Origin: Paludicola sp. MB14-C6 | GTDB taxonomy: Bacteria > Bacillota > Clostridia > Oscillospirales > Ruminococcaceae | Assembly: GCF_030908625.1 (NCBI RefSeq) | Contig: NZ_CP133133.1 | Coordinates: 62,001-126,000, forward strand | Direction: 5' to 3' | DNA length: 64,000 nucleotides | Shown here: piece after piece, positions 37,744 through 46,425 of the stretch | How positions within the stretch are numbered: the first letter of the stretch is position 1 | Layout of the letters: each line of letters starts with the position of its first letter | Notes under the pieces: generated by a model | The model's input: the letters and a program-made list of their open reading frames with translations, nothing else | What the model was told of the DNA's origin: nothing | Databases searched by the model: none | Position numbers and translations under genes: made by a program

Positions 37744-38243
37744 GTGCGTCACGTGGGCAACAGCTATGATTATGGTTTAAACCGCAACAGTATCATTAGC
37801 ACTAGTGGAAGATATCAAGTTCCAGCTAGTATTCAAATGGCAGGTCCTGCCGCGGTTGCAGCTTATTTAGCAGGAATGAAGAAGAACGATGCTGGAAATC
37901 AAGCGACAGCTGCTGTTGCACAAAAGAAAAAAGAAGCTGAAATGGAGAATGCTGTACAAGCAACCCGCTATATTCATCAACATCCTCTTCATCTTTATCC
38001 TCCTCTTCTTCAAGCAGTGATTCTTCGTATACAAGTAGTGAGACTTCTTCAAGTAATAATTGGTCTTCGGGAATTGATTACGTTCAAGCTGAAGCACAAC
38101 GCAAGGCAGAAGGGGAAAGAATTGCAAAAGAAAAGAAAAAGAAAGAATTAAACAATAAAGCTTGTACATCCTTAATAAATCCAGAAAAGTATGCACAGGA
38201 ATATAAAGAACTGCTACAAAAAGAAAGCAAAGAATATAATGAT
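37744..38243 (+). pseudogene. RHS core/linker remnant, internally deleted and cut at the block junction
   Basis: GNSYDYGLNRNSIIS from the RHS core is joined directly to SGRYQVPASIQMAGPA, deleting about 110 core residues. It runs into the linker, shifts frame after EMENAV (about 37950) and continues in another frame as SSETSSSNNWSSGIDYVQAE, KACTSLINPEKYAQEY up to SKEYND, where it breaks at about 38243. Nitroreductase block 2 follows. No toxin tip or immunity gene is left. Confidence 0.8.
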
Positions 38244-38334
38244 AATCTATGCTTATACATAATTGTGCAGGGAAAGTAGCGAATCAAGTCGTTTGATATA
38301 ATATACTTTGATTATAAGGAGGGAGAAAAATAAA

Positions 38335-38865
38335 ATGATTGAAAATATGGATTTTTTAAAATTGGCTGAGGAACGCTATTCAGTACGAAATTTTAGCAAT
38401 AAAGCTATTGAAAAGAGTGTGTTAGACAAAATTTTGAAAGCTGGACATCTCGCACCAACTGCCTGCAATCGTCAGCCTCAACGAATTTTAGTTATTAACA
38501 GCGAAGAAGGTATTAAGAAGCTAAGAAAGTGTACTGAATGTCACTTCGGTGCCCCAGCTGCAATACTTATTTGCTACGATAAAAATGAATGTTGGCAACG
38601 TAAATACGATGGCAAAGCCAGCGGTGACATTGATGCTAGCATTGTGACAACGCATATGATGCTGGAAGCTACGGTGCTAGGCGTTGGCACAACTTGGGTC
38701 ATGCACTTTATTCCAGAGGCTGTTAGGGAGGAATTTGCTATTCCCACAAATATTGAGCCTGTAGCATTGTTAGTATTGGGATATCCGGCACCTAATGCAA
38801 AGCCATTTCCAGGACATACACAATTCAGACCATTAGAAGATTTAGTATTATATAATGAGTTTTAG
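38335..38865 (+). CDS. Nitroreductase family flavoprotein, copy 2
   Basis: 176 residues, differing from copy 1 (18539-19069) at only a few positions. All FMN-contact motifs are kept (RYSVRNF, TACNRQPQR, GVGTTWVMHF). ATG 38335 lies 13-15 nt after AAGGAGGG; TTG 38308 would read through the ribosome site. TTTGATATAATATACT upstream supplies a possible -10 box. The copy sits directly after the broken RHS remnant and opens the second duplicated block. Confidence 0.88.
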   Translation: MIENMDFLKLAEERYSVRNFSNKAIEKSVLDKILKAGHLAPTACNRQPQRILVINSEEGIKKLRKCTECHFGAPAAILICYDKNECWQRKYDGKASGDIDASIVTTHMMLEATVLGVGTTWVMHFIPEAVREEFAIPTNIEPVALLVLGYPAPNAKPFPGHTQFRPLEDLVLYNEF

Positions 38866-39072
38866 TAGTCACGTAAGTTCTTAAACAATGTTTTGATTTA
38901 GTTGTAGACTGTAACTATTATTAGGGTAGTTATTATTTCAAAAATGAAAATATATTAAGCAATCTACTCAACCCACCCTTGAAGCGACAAAACAGATGAC
39001 ATAATAAATATACATTTGACATACTAATATGTAATGAATATACAGAAATTACGTTTAATTATGCATAAATAA

Positions 39073-39312
39073 TGTATAAAAATGGTAGATTTGTTCCCGA
39101 GAACGACGCACGTTGAAACGACAATAATGATGACGCGTTGTGGCAAAAACGATAAATAATCCACTTTGACCACAATATGTTGTGGTTTTGGAGCGGTTTT
39201 GAGGCTTAAAAACGGGCAAAAAAGTGCCGTTTTTGAGCCTCAAAAAATTACAAAAATATAGATGACATAGGGTAATATAAGTAAAATTCAGCGGAGGAGG
39301 TACGTAAGATAT
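39073..39312 (+). repeat. rlmD 3'-end/intergenic repeat, copy III (gene fragment)
   Basis: The fragment VDLFPRTTHVETTIMMTRCG is kept, followed by CACTTTGACCACAATATGTT and ATAGATGACATAGGGTAATA. From there to the HipA-like start it is almost identical to copy I. The middle (39185-39245) differs and holds its own inverted repeat (TTTTGAGGCTTAAAAACGG with its partner CCGTTTTTGAGCCTCAAAA). Confidence 0.8.
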
Positions 39313-40417
39313 GGTTTTTAATGGGTATTTAATGAGTGGAGAAGAAACTGTTGCAGAGGTTAGAAATAATCAAGTAATTCCAATTCTAAAAGATAAAATG
39401 CCATTGTATCTTGCAAACGGTGGCAATTTTGAACAGTGGCTCGAATCTCGTGCAATTGATAGACACAGGCCAAATTCGCGCATTTTAAAGAAAATGTTAC
39501 GTTTAACTGACACCAGCGATATTGCGTCAGTTATCCATTCACATGCAGCTACAATAACTGATAACTACTGGGTAAAATCAAATGACGAAGACTTGCAATA
39601 TGGTGATATTGAATTTAAAGAAAATATTTTTGCAGATATATCTTTGACAGGTTCAGTAGACAGCTATAACAAGATTTTTACTAAAGAGCAATTATCAAGC
39701 AGAACTCCCGAGTTGACCAACATAGGAAGTTACGAAAAATGCTGGAAGTTTGAAAATGGTAGTTGGTATATGTATAAACAGGGTAGTGCACTAGAGCGTT
39801 TCTCTGAAGTCTTTATTGCTATCCTTTCAAAAAAGCTTGGCTTCCCTACTGCTGAATATTCTCCATCAGATAGCTTTATAAAAACAAAAGATTTCACAGA
39901 AGGCAAGAATAACTTTGAACCTATGGCGGCTCTTGTAGGTGACAACGAAGATTACTCATTTAATTATGATAAGCTAAATGCTATAGATTTAAATTTAGCA
40001 AAAGAGTATTTGGACATTTTGTTCATGGATACACTTTGTTTCAATATGGACAGGCACACTTATAACTATGGCTTGCTGAGAGATAGAGAAACGGGAAAGA
40101 TATTATCTATGGCACCTAACTTTGATAATAACATAGCATTAATTTCAAGAGGATACGCAACTGAAGCAAAAAATTCATCTAATCTATTAATTGAGTTATT
40201 TGGAGAGTTATTAAAAAATAAAAGCATATCTTACAAAATACCTTACATTGATGAAACTATGATAAAAGAAATTGCAATAAAATCTTTACCTAATGAAAAA
40301 ATTGACATTAAATATGTTACTGATTTTGTAATGGATAGGTCCGAAAGAATTGAAAGTCTGGTTCAAAGTTTAGAAATGAAGCCAAAAGAAAACTTGGGAA
40401 TACAATTTAAATATTAA
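39311..40417 (+). CDS. HipA-like kinase-fold protein, copy 2
   Basis: 368 residues, highly similar to copy 1 (5091-6212) over its full length; differences cluster near residues 205-225 and the C-terminus. FNMDRHTYNYGLL and APNFDNNIAL are unchanged, so the proposed kinase centre is under selection in both. Ribosome site GGAGGAGG as in copy 1. The gene is monocistronic, with a terminator at 40425-40455. No HipB-type partner follows. Confidence 0.65.
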   Translation: MVFNGYLMSGEETVAEVRNNQVIPILKDKMPLYLANGGNFEQWLESRAIDRHRPNSRILKKMLRLTDTSDIASVIHSHAATITDNYWVKSNDEDLQYGDIEFKENIFADISLTGSVDSYNKIFTKEQLSSRTPELTNIGSYEKCWKFENGSWYMYKQGSALERFSEVFIAILSKKLGFPTAEYSPSDSFIKTKDFTEGKNNFEPMAALVGDNEDYSFNYDKLNAIDLNLAKEYLDILFMDTLCFNMDRHTYNYGLLRDRETGKILSMAPNFDNNIALISRGYATEAKNSSNLLIELFGELLKNKSISYKIPYIDETMIKEIAIKSLPNEKIDIKYVTDFVMDRSERIESLVQSLEMKPKENLGIQFKY

Positions 40418-40424
40418 GCAATAA

Positions 40425-40456
40425 CGGCACTGAGAAAATAATCTCAGTGCCGGTTT
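40425..40456 (+). terminator. Terminator of HipA-like copy 2
   Basis: 11-bp perfect stem (40425-40435 with 40442-40452), then GTTTCG. Homologous to the hairpin at 17303-17337, with the same following GTATGAAAGG. Confidence 0.7.
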
Positions 40457-40475
40457 CGTATGAAAGGATATTATT

Positions 40476-40880
40476 ATGAATAATAAAAAATTAACTATGA
40501 TTCCTTCGCTTTATCAATTCAAGCAAAACATTAGTATTAACGGTGAAAAAATTAAAGTTGCAATATTACTTCCCAATAATTGTTCATCTGATTATTTGTA
40601 TTCAATAAAATTAAAACTATCTTATTTCAATTATTTTGAAAATATCTGTTGTTTAACTTATAATTTTGATAATATAGAGAGTGAGAATGACATAAAAAAC
40701 GTTTATGATGTCTGTAAAAAAGAGAAAATTGAAATGCTGATTTGTTACAGTCTAAATAATTTCTTACAAAATAAAGATCACCAATCATGTGTAAAAAACC
40801 TTTTTGTGAATTGTGATATTCCTGTCTACTTTATTGATGAATGTGTACTTTTAAAGGATAACAAGCTTATTCTTATATAA
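40476..40880 (+). CDS. Hypothetical protein
   Basis: 134 residues, soluble, mixed alpha/beta, with a Rossmann-like alternation (KVAILLPNN, IEMLICYSL, IPVYFIDECVLL). GAAAGG lies 9 nt before the ATG. No family recognised. It lies between HipA-like copy 2 and amidase copy 2; no counterpart is seen near copy 1. Confidence 0.6.
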   Translation: MNNKKLTMIPSLYQFKQNISINGEKIKVAILLPNNCSSDYLYSIKLKLSYFNYFENICCLTYNFDNIESENDIKNVYDVCKKEKIEMLICYSLNNFLQNKDHQSCVKNLFVNCDIPVYFIDECVLLKDNKLILI

Positions 40881-40937
40881 TAAAAAATATTATGAAAGCT
40901 TTTTATAGCAAATAAAACCACAATAATTTAATATTAA

Positions 40938-40966
40938 TGGAAATGTTATTTTTAAAGTTGTATAAT
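40938..40966 (+). promoter_or_regulatory. Promoter of amidase copy 2
   Basis: TGGAAA (40938-40943), 17-nt spacer, TATAAT (40961-40966); the surrounding sequence is nearly the same as at 21882-21910. Confidence 0.65.
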
Positions 40967-41046
40967 GGAAAAATAAGTTAGATAAGTTAGCGTTGCACAG
41001 TCTAGTATTAAAAAACTAATTGCCTCTTAATTTATTATTAGACACA

Positions 41047-42408
41047 ATGAAAGGCTGTGATAGAATTATGGTAAATGATCCAAATATGATGACAGCAAGT
41101 CAATTAATACATGCAATAAAAAACAGGCGCATTGGAATAGAAGAACTGATAAATTTTTATCTCAATCGCATTAGTAAATATGATGGCATTAACGGATTAA
41201 ATACGATTGCGGAAATTGATGATACAGCTATAAAACAAGCACGTGCTATGGATGCAAAGAAGACAGGTTCAGACTTGTCGCTATTCGGATTGCCAATACT
41301 TGTGAAAGATAATATCGACGTTTGTGGACTTCATACAACGGCAGGAAGTCTTGCGCTTTCAGATAATATTGCCAGCAAAGATGCACCGATAGTTGCTAAC
41401 CTGAAGAAAAATGGCGCAATAATTCTAGGAAAAACGAATATGACCGAATTTGCAAACTATACAACACAGGGAATGCCATGTGGGTACAGCTCAAGAGGAG
41501 GTCAGGTGAAAAACGCATATGATAAAACTAAAAGCCCAGGTGGTTCAAGCTCAGGTTCAGCGGTAGCTGTATCTGCGGGATTTTGTGCAGCCGCAGTTGG
41601 TACAGATACTTCTTTTTCAGTAGTTGGATGTGCAACTGATAATGGAGTCACAGGATTAAAACCACCTGCAGGGACATTGTCATCAGTCGGAATTATCCCT
41701 ATTGCTCATACACTTGACAGTGCTGGAGCATTAACAAAAGATTTTCAGGATGCATATATGATATATTCGGGAATGTGTGAAAAACCTTTAGATAACATAT
41801 TGCCTTTAAAAGTTAATTCTTTACATGTTGCGGTGAATATTTTTAATCAAGAACAGGTATCTGAGGCACAGCTAAAAAAGTATGATACACTTTTTAAGAG
41901 ACTTAAAGATGATGGAGCGAATTTTGCAGAGATTTCACAGGAGTATGTTCCGTATCAGCAAGATATTATGAGTTGTGAATTTAGAAAAGATTTGGAGAAA
42001 TATCTTCTTAATAGCAATGCAAGCCTTAAGTCTATCTCTGACATTGTTGAGTTTTACGAATCTAATCCTGAGCAAATGATGAGATACGGTATTACTTATC
42101 TAAAATCGGCTTTAAGTAGTGTTTCTACAGGACTTAATGATGAATTGTACTTGAAAGCTTTAGCTGAACGAAAGAAACTTAAAAAGCAAGTTTTGAAACA
42201 ACTGCAAGAATATGATGTTTGCATAATGACTGGACCAACAAATATTATGCATTTTACAGGTTTACCATCCGTTGCGCTAAAATTAGGCATGGCAGAAGAC
42301 AACACCCCTCGTGGAATTATTTTATATGGTTCAGATGAAGTACGCCTTTATTCCGCTGCGTTGACAATTGAAAAATATTGTCAAGAAGTTACACGCCCCA
42401 AATTATGA
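41047..42408 (+). CDS. Amidase signature family protein, copy 2
   Basis: 453 residues, same length as copy 1 and close to it throughout. LVKDNID, SPGGSSSGSA and the unusual GTDTSFSVVG are all kept. ATG 41047 matches the copy-1 start; a TTG at 41020 would add residues absent from copy 1. More amino-acid change is seen in residues 250-360 than elsewhere, which may mark a substrate-facing region. Upstream promoter and leader are shared, downstream DNA is not. Confidence 0.85.
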   Translation: MKGCDRIMVNDPNMMTASQLIHAIKNRRIGIEELINFYLNRISKYDGINGLNTIAEIDDTAIKQARAMDAKKTGSDLSLFGLPILVKDNIDVCGLHTTAGSLALSDNIASKDAPIVANLKKNGAIILGKTNMTEFANYTTQGMPCGYSSRGGQVKNAYDKTKSPGGSSSGSAVAVSAGFCAAAVGTDTSFSVVGCATDNGVTGLKPPAGTLSSVGIIPIAHTLDSAGALTKDFQDAYMIYSGMCEKPLDNILPLKVNSLHVAVNIFNQEQVSEAQLKKYDTLFKRLKDDGANFAEISQEYVPYQQDIMSCEFRKDLEKYLLNSNASLKSISDIVEFYESNPEQMMRYGITYLKSALSSVSTGLNDELYLKALAERKKLKKQVLKQLQEYDVCIMTGPTNIMHFTGLPSVALKLGMAEDNTPRGIILYGSDEVRLYSAALTIEKYCQEVTRPKL

Positions 42409-42500
42409 ACATGATTGAATATAAAAAATACATATACTTTTCGTCGATAATAAGAAATACTGGAATTTGAAGCTTACATACAGAGAAGGTTTGGTGAAAA

Positions 42501-43034
42501 ATGATTTATTGGTTCAAACAGCTTCCCAAAAAGGAAATTGATTTCACACATTGGACACCATTTATAAAAAACTCATGGTGTAGAAAACACTTCATGTTAT
42601 TTGTATATAGCTTGCAATTGCTGCTTTTCATATCGGCTTCACTAGCTAATGTATGGAGTTTTTCAACTACGGTTGTTAAAGTTATTATTTTTGCTTTAGT
42701 ATTTGTTATTCATGAATTGATACATATTATGGTTGTATTTAGAAAAGGAAATATAAGTTTGACATATTCAGGTATTTTCTTCTGGTTAAACACAGATGCT
42801 GTTTTATCAAAAGCACGCTTCTATTTTTTTATAACTTTACCATTCATAGTTTTGACGATTATTCCTTTAATAGCGTGTATGTTTGTCAGCGACTATTTTA
42901 AGGATATGCTAGTCTATATATTATGTATCAACGTAATTATTTCAGGTGCTGATATAATAAATTCTATTCTCATTTTGTTTAAACCTGCTAATTCAGAGTT
43001 TTGTTGTGGGTTTTACAATACTAAGAAACTATAA
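42501..43034 (+). CDS. DUF3267 membrane protein (putative zinc metallopeptidase)
   Basis: 177 residues with about four membrane helices. FVIHELIHIMVVF (about 71-83) holds an HExxH zinc motif in a helix, the mark of DUF3267, a group related to intramembrane/zincin peptidases. A second conserved region is FFITLPFIVL. GAGAAGG lies upstream of the ATG. Substrate unknown. Confidence 0.75.
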   Translation: MIYWFKQLPKKEIDFTHWTPFIKNSWCRKHFMLFVYSLQLLLFISASLANVWSFSTTVVKVIIFALVFVIHELIHIMVVFRKGNISLTYSGIFFWLNTDAVLSKARFYFFITLPFIVLTIIPLIACMFVSDYFKDMLVYILCINVIISGADIINSILILFKPANSEFCCGFYNTKKL

Positions 43035-43072
43035 TTTAAAATAGAATAATAAGATAAACAGAGGTGAAGTGC

Positions 43073-43456
43073 ATGACACCACAACAAATAATTGACTATT
43101 GCCTTGCAAAAAGAGGAGCATACATAGATTATCCTTTCGGACCTGATGTGGTAGCAATTAAGGTTGGAAAAACAAGCGAGCGTTCTGGTAGAATTTTTGC
43201 ACAGATTTTTAAGCTTAAAGGTATTGACACGGTCACTCTAAACTGCGATATGATGACAGGTCAATTTTATCGTGATTTGCTCCCCAATATAGTTGTGCGT
43301 GGGTATCATTGCCCAGCAGTTCAGCAACCGTATTTTAATACTTTCCCGTTAACCGACGATGTGACTGATGAACTTATAATTGAAATGATAGAACATAGCT
43401 ACCAAACTGTTGTAAATAAACTGCCGAAATATGTACAGAAAAGTTTGGAGGATTAA
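43073..43456 (+). CDS. MmcQ/YjbR family protein (DUF419)
   Basis: 127 residues. KRGAYIDYPFGPDVVAIKVG and the C-terminal HSYQTVVNKLPK are typical of the MmcQ/YjbR double-wing DNA-binding-like fold; the biological role is unknown. ATG 43073 lies after GAGGTG; GTG 43064 is within that site. Confidence 0.85.
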   Translation: MTPQQIIDYCLAKRGAYIDYPFGPDVVAIKVGKTSERSGRIFAQIFKLKGIDTVTLNCDMMTGQFYRDLLPNIVVRGYHCPAVQQPYFNTFPLTDDVTDELIIEMIEHSYQTVVNKLPKYVQKSLED

Positions 43457-43458
43457 AT

Positions 43459-43556
43459 ATGAAAGATGAAAAAATTAGTTTGTAGAAGATATAGAGAGGT
43501 ATTTGCATAGTGAGGGGGTAATGATAATTAAATTTACAACAGAAGAAAGGAACTAA
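43459..43556 (+). pseudogene. Short frameshifted gene relic
   Basis: ATG 43459 starts MKDEKISL and stops. Shifting frame gives EDIERYLHSEGVMIIKFTTE ending RN and TAA just before the next gene. Too short to name. Confidence 0.35.
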
Positions 43557-43557
43557 T

Positions 43558-44397
43558 ATGAAACTTGCACTATTAGCTGATATTCATGGCAATTACATGG
43601 CACTTGAAGCTTGTTTAAATTATATCGAGCAAAACTATTTTGATGGAATTATCTTTTTAGGTGATTATATTACCGACTGTCCATACCCACAGAAAACAAT
43701 TTCACTATTAAAAAATGCAATGAAAGTACATCAATGTTGGTTTATAAGAGGAAATCGTGAAGAATATATGATAAACCATCATAAAAACTCAAATGATAAT
43801 TGGTGCTATTCCTCACAAACTGGTTCTTTGCTTTATACATATGAAAACTTATCCAATGATGATATTACTTTTTTTGAGAATATGCCAATATTTAATACTA
43901 TTAATTTTAAAAGCTGTAAACATATTGTTATATGTCACGGCTCACCAACAAGCATAAGGGAAATGCTTTTAGAAGGTGAAGAGAATTCTAATAATTGTCT
44001 TGAAACGCTTGAAGCAGATTATTTATTTTGCGGACATACTCATGACCCTTTTAAGTATGAATATAAAGGCAAGATGCTTACAAATTGTGGAAGCGTTGGT
44101 TTGCCAACAAACAACCAAATAAATTCACAATTTACTGCTATAGAATTCATGAGTAACAAATGGAAAATAGACTTGATTTCAGTACCTTACAATATAGATA
44201 GTCTTGTTAATGACTTTGAAGAAAGTGGTATTTATGATAAGGGCTTTTGGTGGTCTAAGTCTATTGTAAAAACCTTACAAACGGGAGTAAATTATTCAAT
44301 GCTATGTATTCAAAAAGCTAGTGAATTGGCAGGTCAACGCAACGAACGTTTATCTGAAAAGCATTGGGAAATGGCGGCGAAAGAGTTGTATCTTTAA
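43558..44397 (+). CDS. Calcineurin-like metallophosphoesterase (YfcE/MPP type)
   Basis: 279 residues. All five metal motifs are present in order: ADIHGN (about 7-12), GDYITD (about 40-45), GNREE (about 69-73), CHGSP (about 125-129) and GHTHDP (about 159-164). Such enzymes hydrolyse phosphodiesters or phosphomonoesters; the substrate is unknown. The C-terminal 80 residues (KGFWWSKSIVKTLQTG) extend the basic fold. GAAAGGA stands upstream of the ATG. Confidence 0.88.
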   Translation: MKLALLADIHGNYMALEACLNYIEQNYFDGIIFLGDYITDCPYPQKTISLLKNAMKVHQCWFIRGNREEYMINHHKNSNDNWCYSSQTGSLLYTYENLSNDDITFFENMPIFNTINFKSCKHIVICHGSPTSIREMLLEGEENSNNCLETLEADYLFCGHTHDPFKYEYKGKMLTNCGSVGLPTNNQINSQFTAIEFMSNKWKIDLISVPYNIDSLVNDFEESGIYDKGFWWSKSIVKTLQTGVNYSMLCIQKASELAGQRNERLSEKHWEMAAKELYL

Positions 44398-44458
44398 TAA
44401 TAAAATAGTTAAAATATTGTTAAAGTTAACGTAAAAATATAAAAAGGAGCAATAAACT

Positions 44459-44506
44459 ATGCCAAATGGAATTAAAGATTATTATAATTTAGTGCAGATG
44501 CCTTGA
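44459..44506 (+). pseudogene. Beheaded gene start at the RHS junction
   Basis: AAAGGAGCAATAAACT before ATG 44459 is an excellent ribosome site, yet after MPNGIKDYYNLV the reading frame enters RHS DNA out of frame and stops at TGA 44504-44506. Homology to the full RHS gene begins at about 44495 (CAGATGCC). The start belonged to another gene or to an RHS head that was lost. Confidence 0.6.
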
Positions 44507-46425
44507 ACAGAAAGACTTCATACGCATACGATTTATTGAATCGAGTTGTTGGTGTTACCGATGCGAACAATGTAGAAACAAGATATGCTTATGATACTGT
44601 TGGAAACATGACTTCTCGTGTTGACGGCGCTGGTAGAACAACGAACTATGCTTATGATTTAGCAAAACGTATGACTTCTATAACCAACCCACTGCAAGAA
44701 GTCCAAAAAATAAAGTATGATTTAAATGGTAATCTATCTGAATTTACAAACCCAGATGGAACTAAAATCAAATATGATTATGATAAGCTTGATGCTTTGG
44801 TAAGCAAGAAATCTTCTGAAGATGCAACTGGACAAGCGTTATATGGCTACGATAAAGACGGTAGAAAAATCTCGATGTCAGATGTAGCAGGAACAACTAA
44901 ATATGAGTATGACGAGATTGGCAGAATAACATCAGTAGCACTTTCTACTGGTGGAAAGATTGGCTATACTTATGACTCATACGGTAACCTAACAAAGTTA
45001 AGCTATCCAGATGGCACAGCAGTAACTTATCAATACGATGAGTTAGATCGGTTGGTTGGAATTGTGGATAGAACCAATCAAAAAACAAGCTATACTTATG
45101 ATCTATCTGGCAATTTAACAGAAGTAGTGCGTCCAAATGAAACGAGCAGTACGATGCAATACGATGAGATGGGTAATATAATTAAGCTTGAAAACAAGAA
45201 TAAAGGTGTTGTTTCTAGCTTTGAATACACCTATGATATGTCTGGTACGATCATAAAGGAAATTGCAACACAAGGAAAACAAAAGATTACTCGTGAATTT
45301 ACTTATGATAACCTTGGTCAAATTACTAATATTGATGAAACCAACGGTAAGCTCACGACTTCCTATACTTATACTTATGACCAAGTTGGTAACCGCATTA
45401 AAGAGCGAGAAAAGCGTGGTAACAATGTAGTCAAAAATATTTCAAATGTGTTTAACGGCGCAGACAGATTAGTGAAATCTGAAAACACTGCAAACTGGGA
45501 AACAAAACGCACTACCTATGAATATGACAAGAACGGCAACATGATTAAAAAGAATATGCCATATGATAGCTATATGACATATAAATATGACAATGAAAAC
45601 CGTTTGACAGCAATTAGAGATAAGCAAAATCTCTTGTTTGCTGCTTTATATGATGGTAATGGAGACCGTATCTTTAGTGTAACACCAAAATACAATACTG
45701 GTGGTTGGCATGATGATGGTAACAATGGTGGATGGCAAGTAAATAGCTCAACAAAGAACTATGGTACGACTGCGCAGACATCAGAAAAGGTTGACATTTC
45801 CTCTAAATATAAAGTAAACTATAATCAAAAGCTAGTCGATGAAACGATGCTGATTCCGAATGGTGTAAATCAATGGGGCAAAGAGCAATATGAGTTAACT
45901 GGTTATATCAACAACATCAATACGCAAAATACTCAAGTGTTGATGGAATATGGCTTTGACGGTAAGATTGGCAACAGCTATGACTATGGTTTAAATCGCA
46001 GCAGTATCATTAGCAAAGGAAAAAAGAACTACTATGCATATGATGGTCGTGGCTCTGTTAGCGAGTTATTAAACTCACAAGGTAATGTATCTATGGGATA
46101 CAGCTATGGAGCTTTTGGCAAGACAACAATCACGACAAACCTTTATGTAGATAACCCATACCAATATAACGCTGAGTATGTAGATTCTATTCCTGGTGTA
46201 CCTGGTATGCAATATCTACGAGCAAGATATTATTCCCCATATGAGGGCAGATTCTTCTCACAAGATACTGTTTTCGGCGACATGTTAAACCCACTCAGCC
46301 AAAACCTATATGCATATTGCCAAAACAATCCGATCATGTTTCAAGACCCTAGTGGAAGATATCAAGTTCCAGCTAGTATTCAAATGGCAGGTCCTGCCGC
46401 GGTTGCTTCTTATTTAGCAGGAATG
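44503..46425 (+). repeat. Second copy of the RHS repeat/core segment
   Basis: Partner of 29281-31203. Positions about 45384-46425 show no difference from the first copy, while 44692-45382 carry many mostly synonymous changes. Confidence 0.85.

Noticed and set aside
37481..37780. A 99-codon frame in the GC-richer spacer.
   Set aside because: Composition and lack of any recognisable motif or ribosome site argue against a gene.
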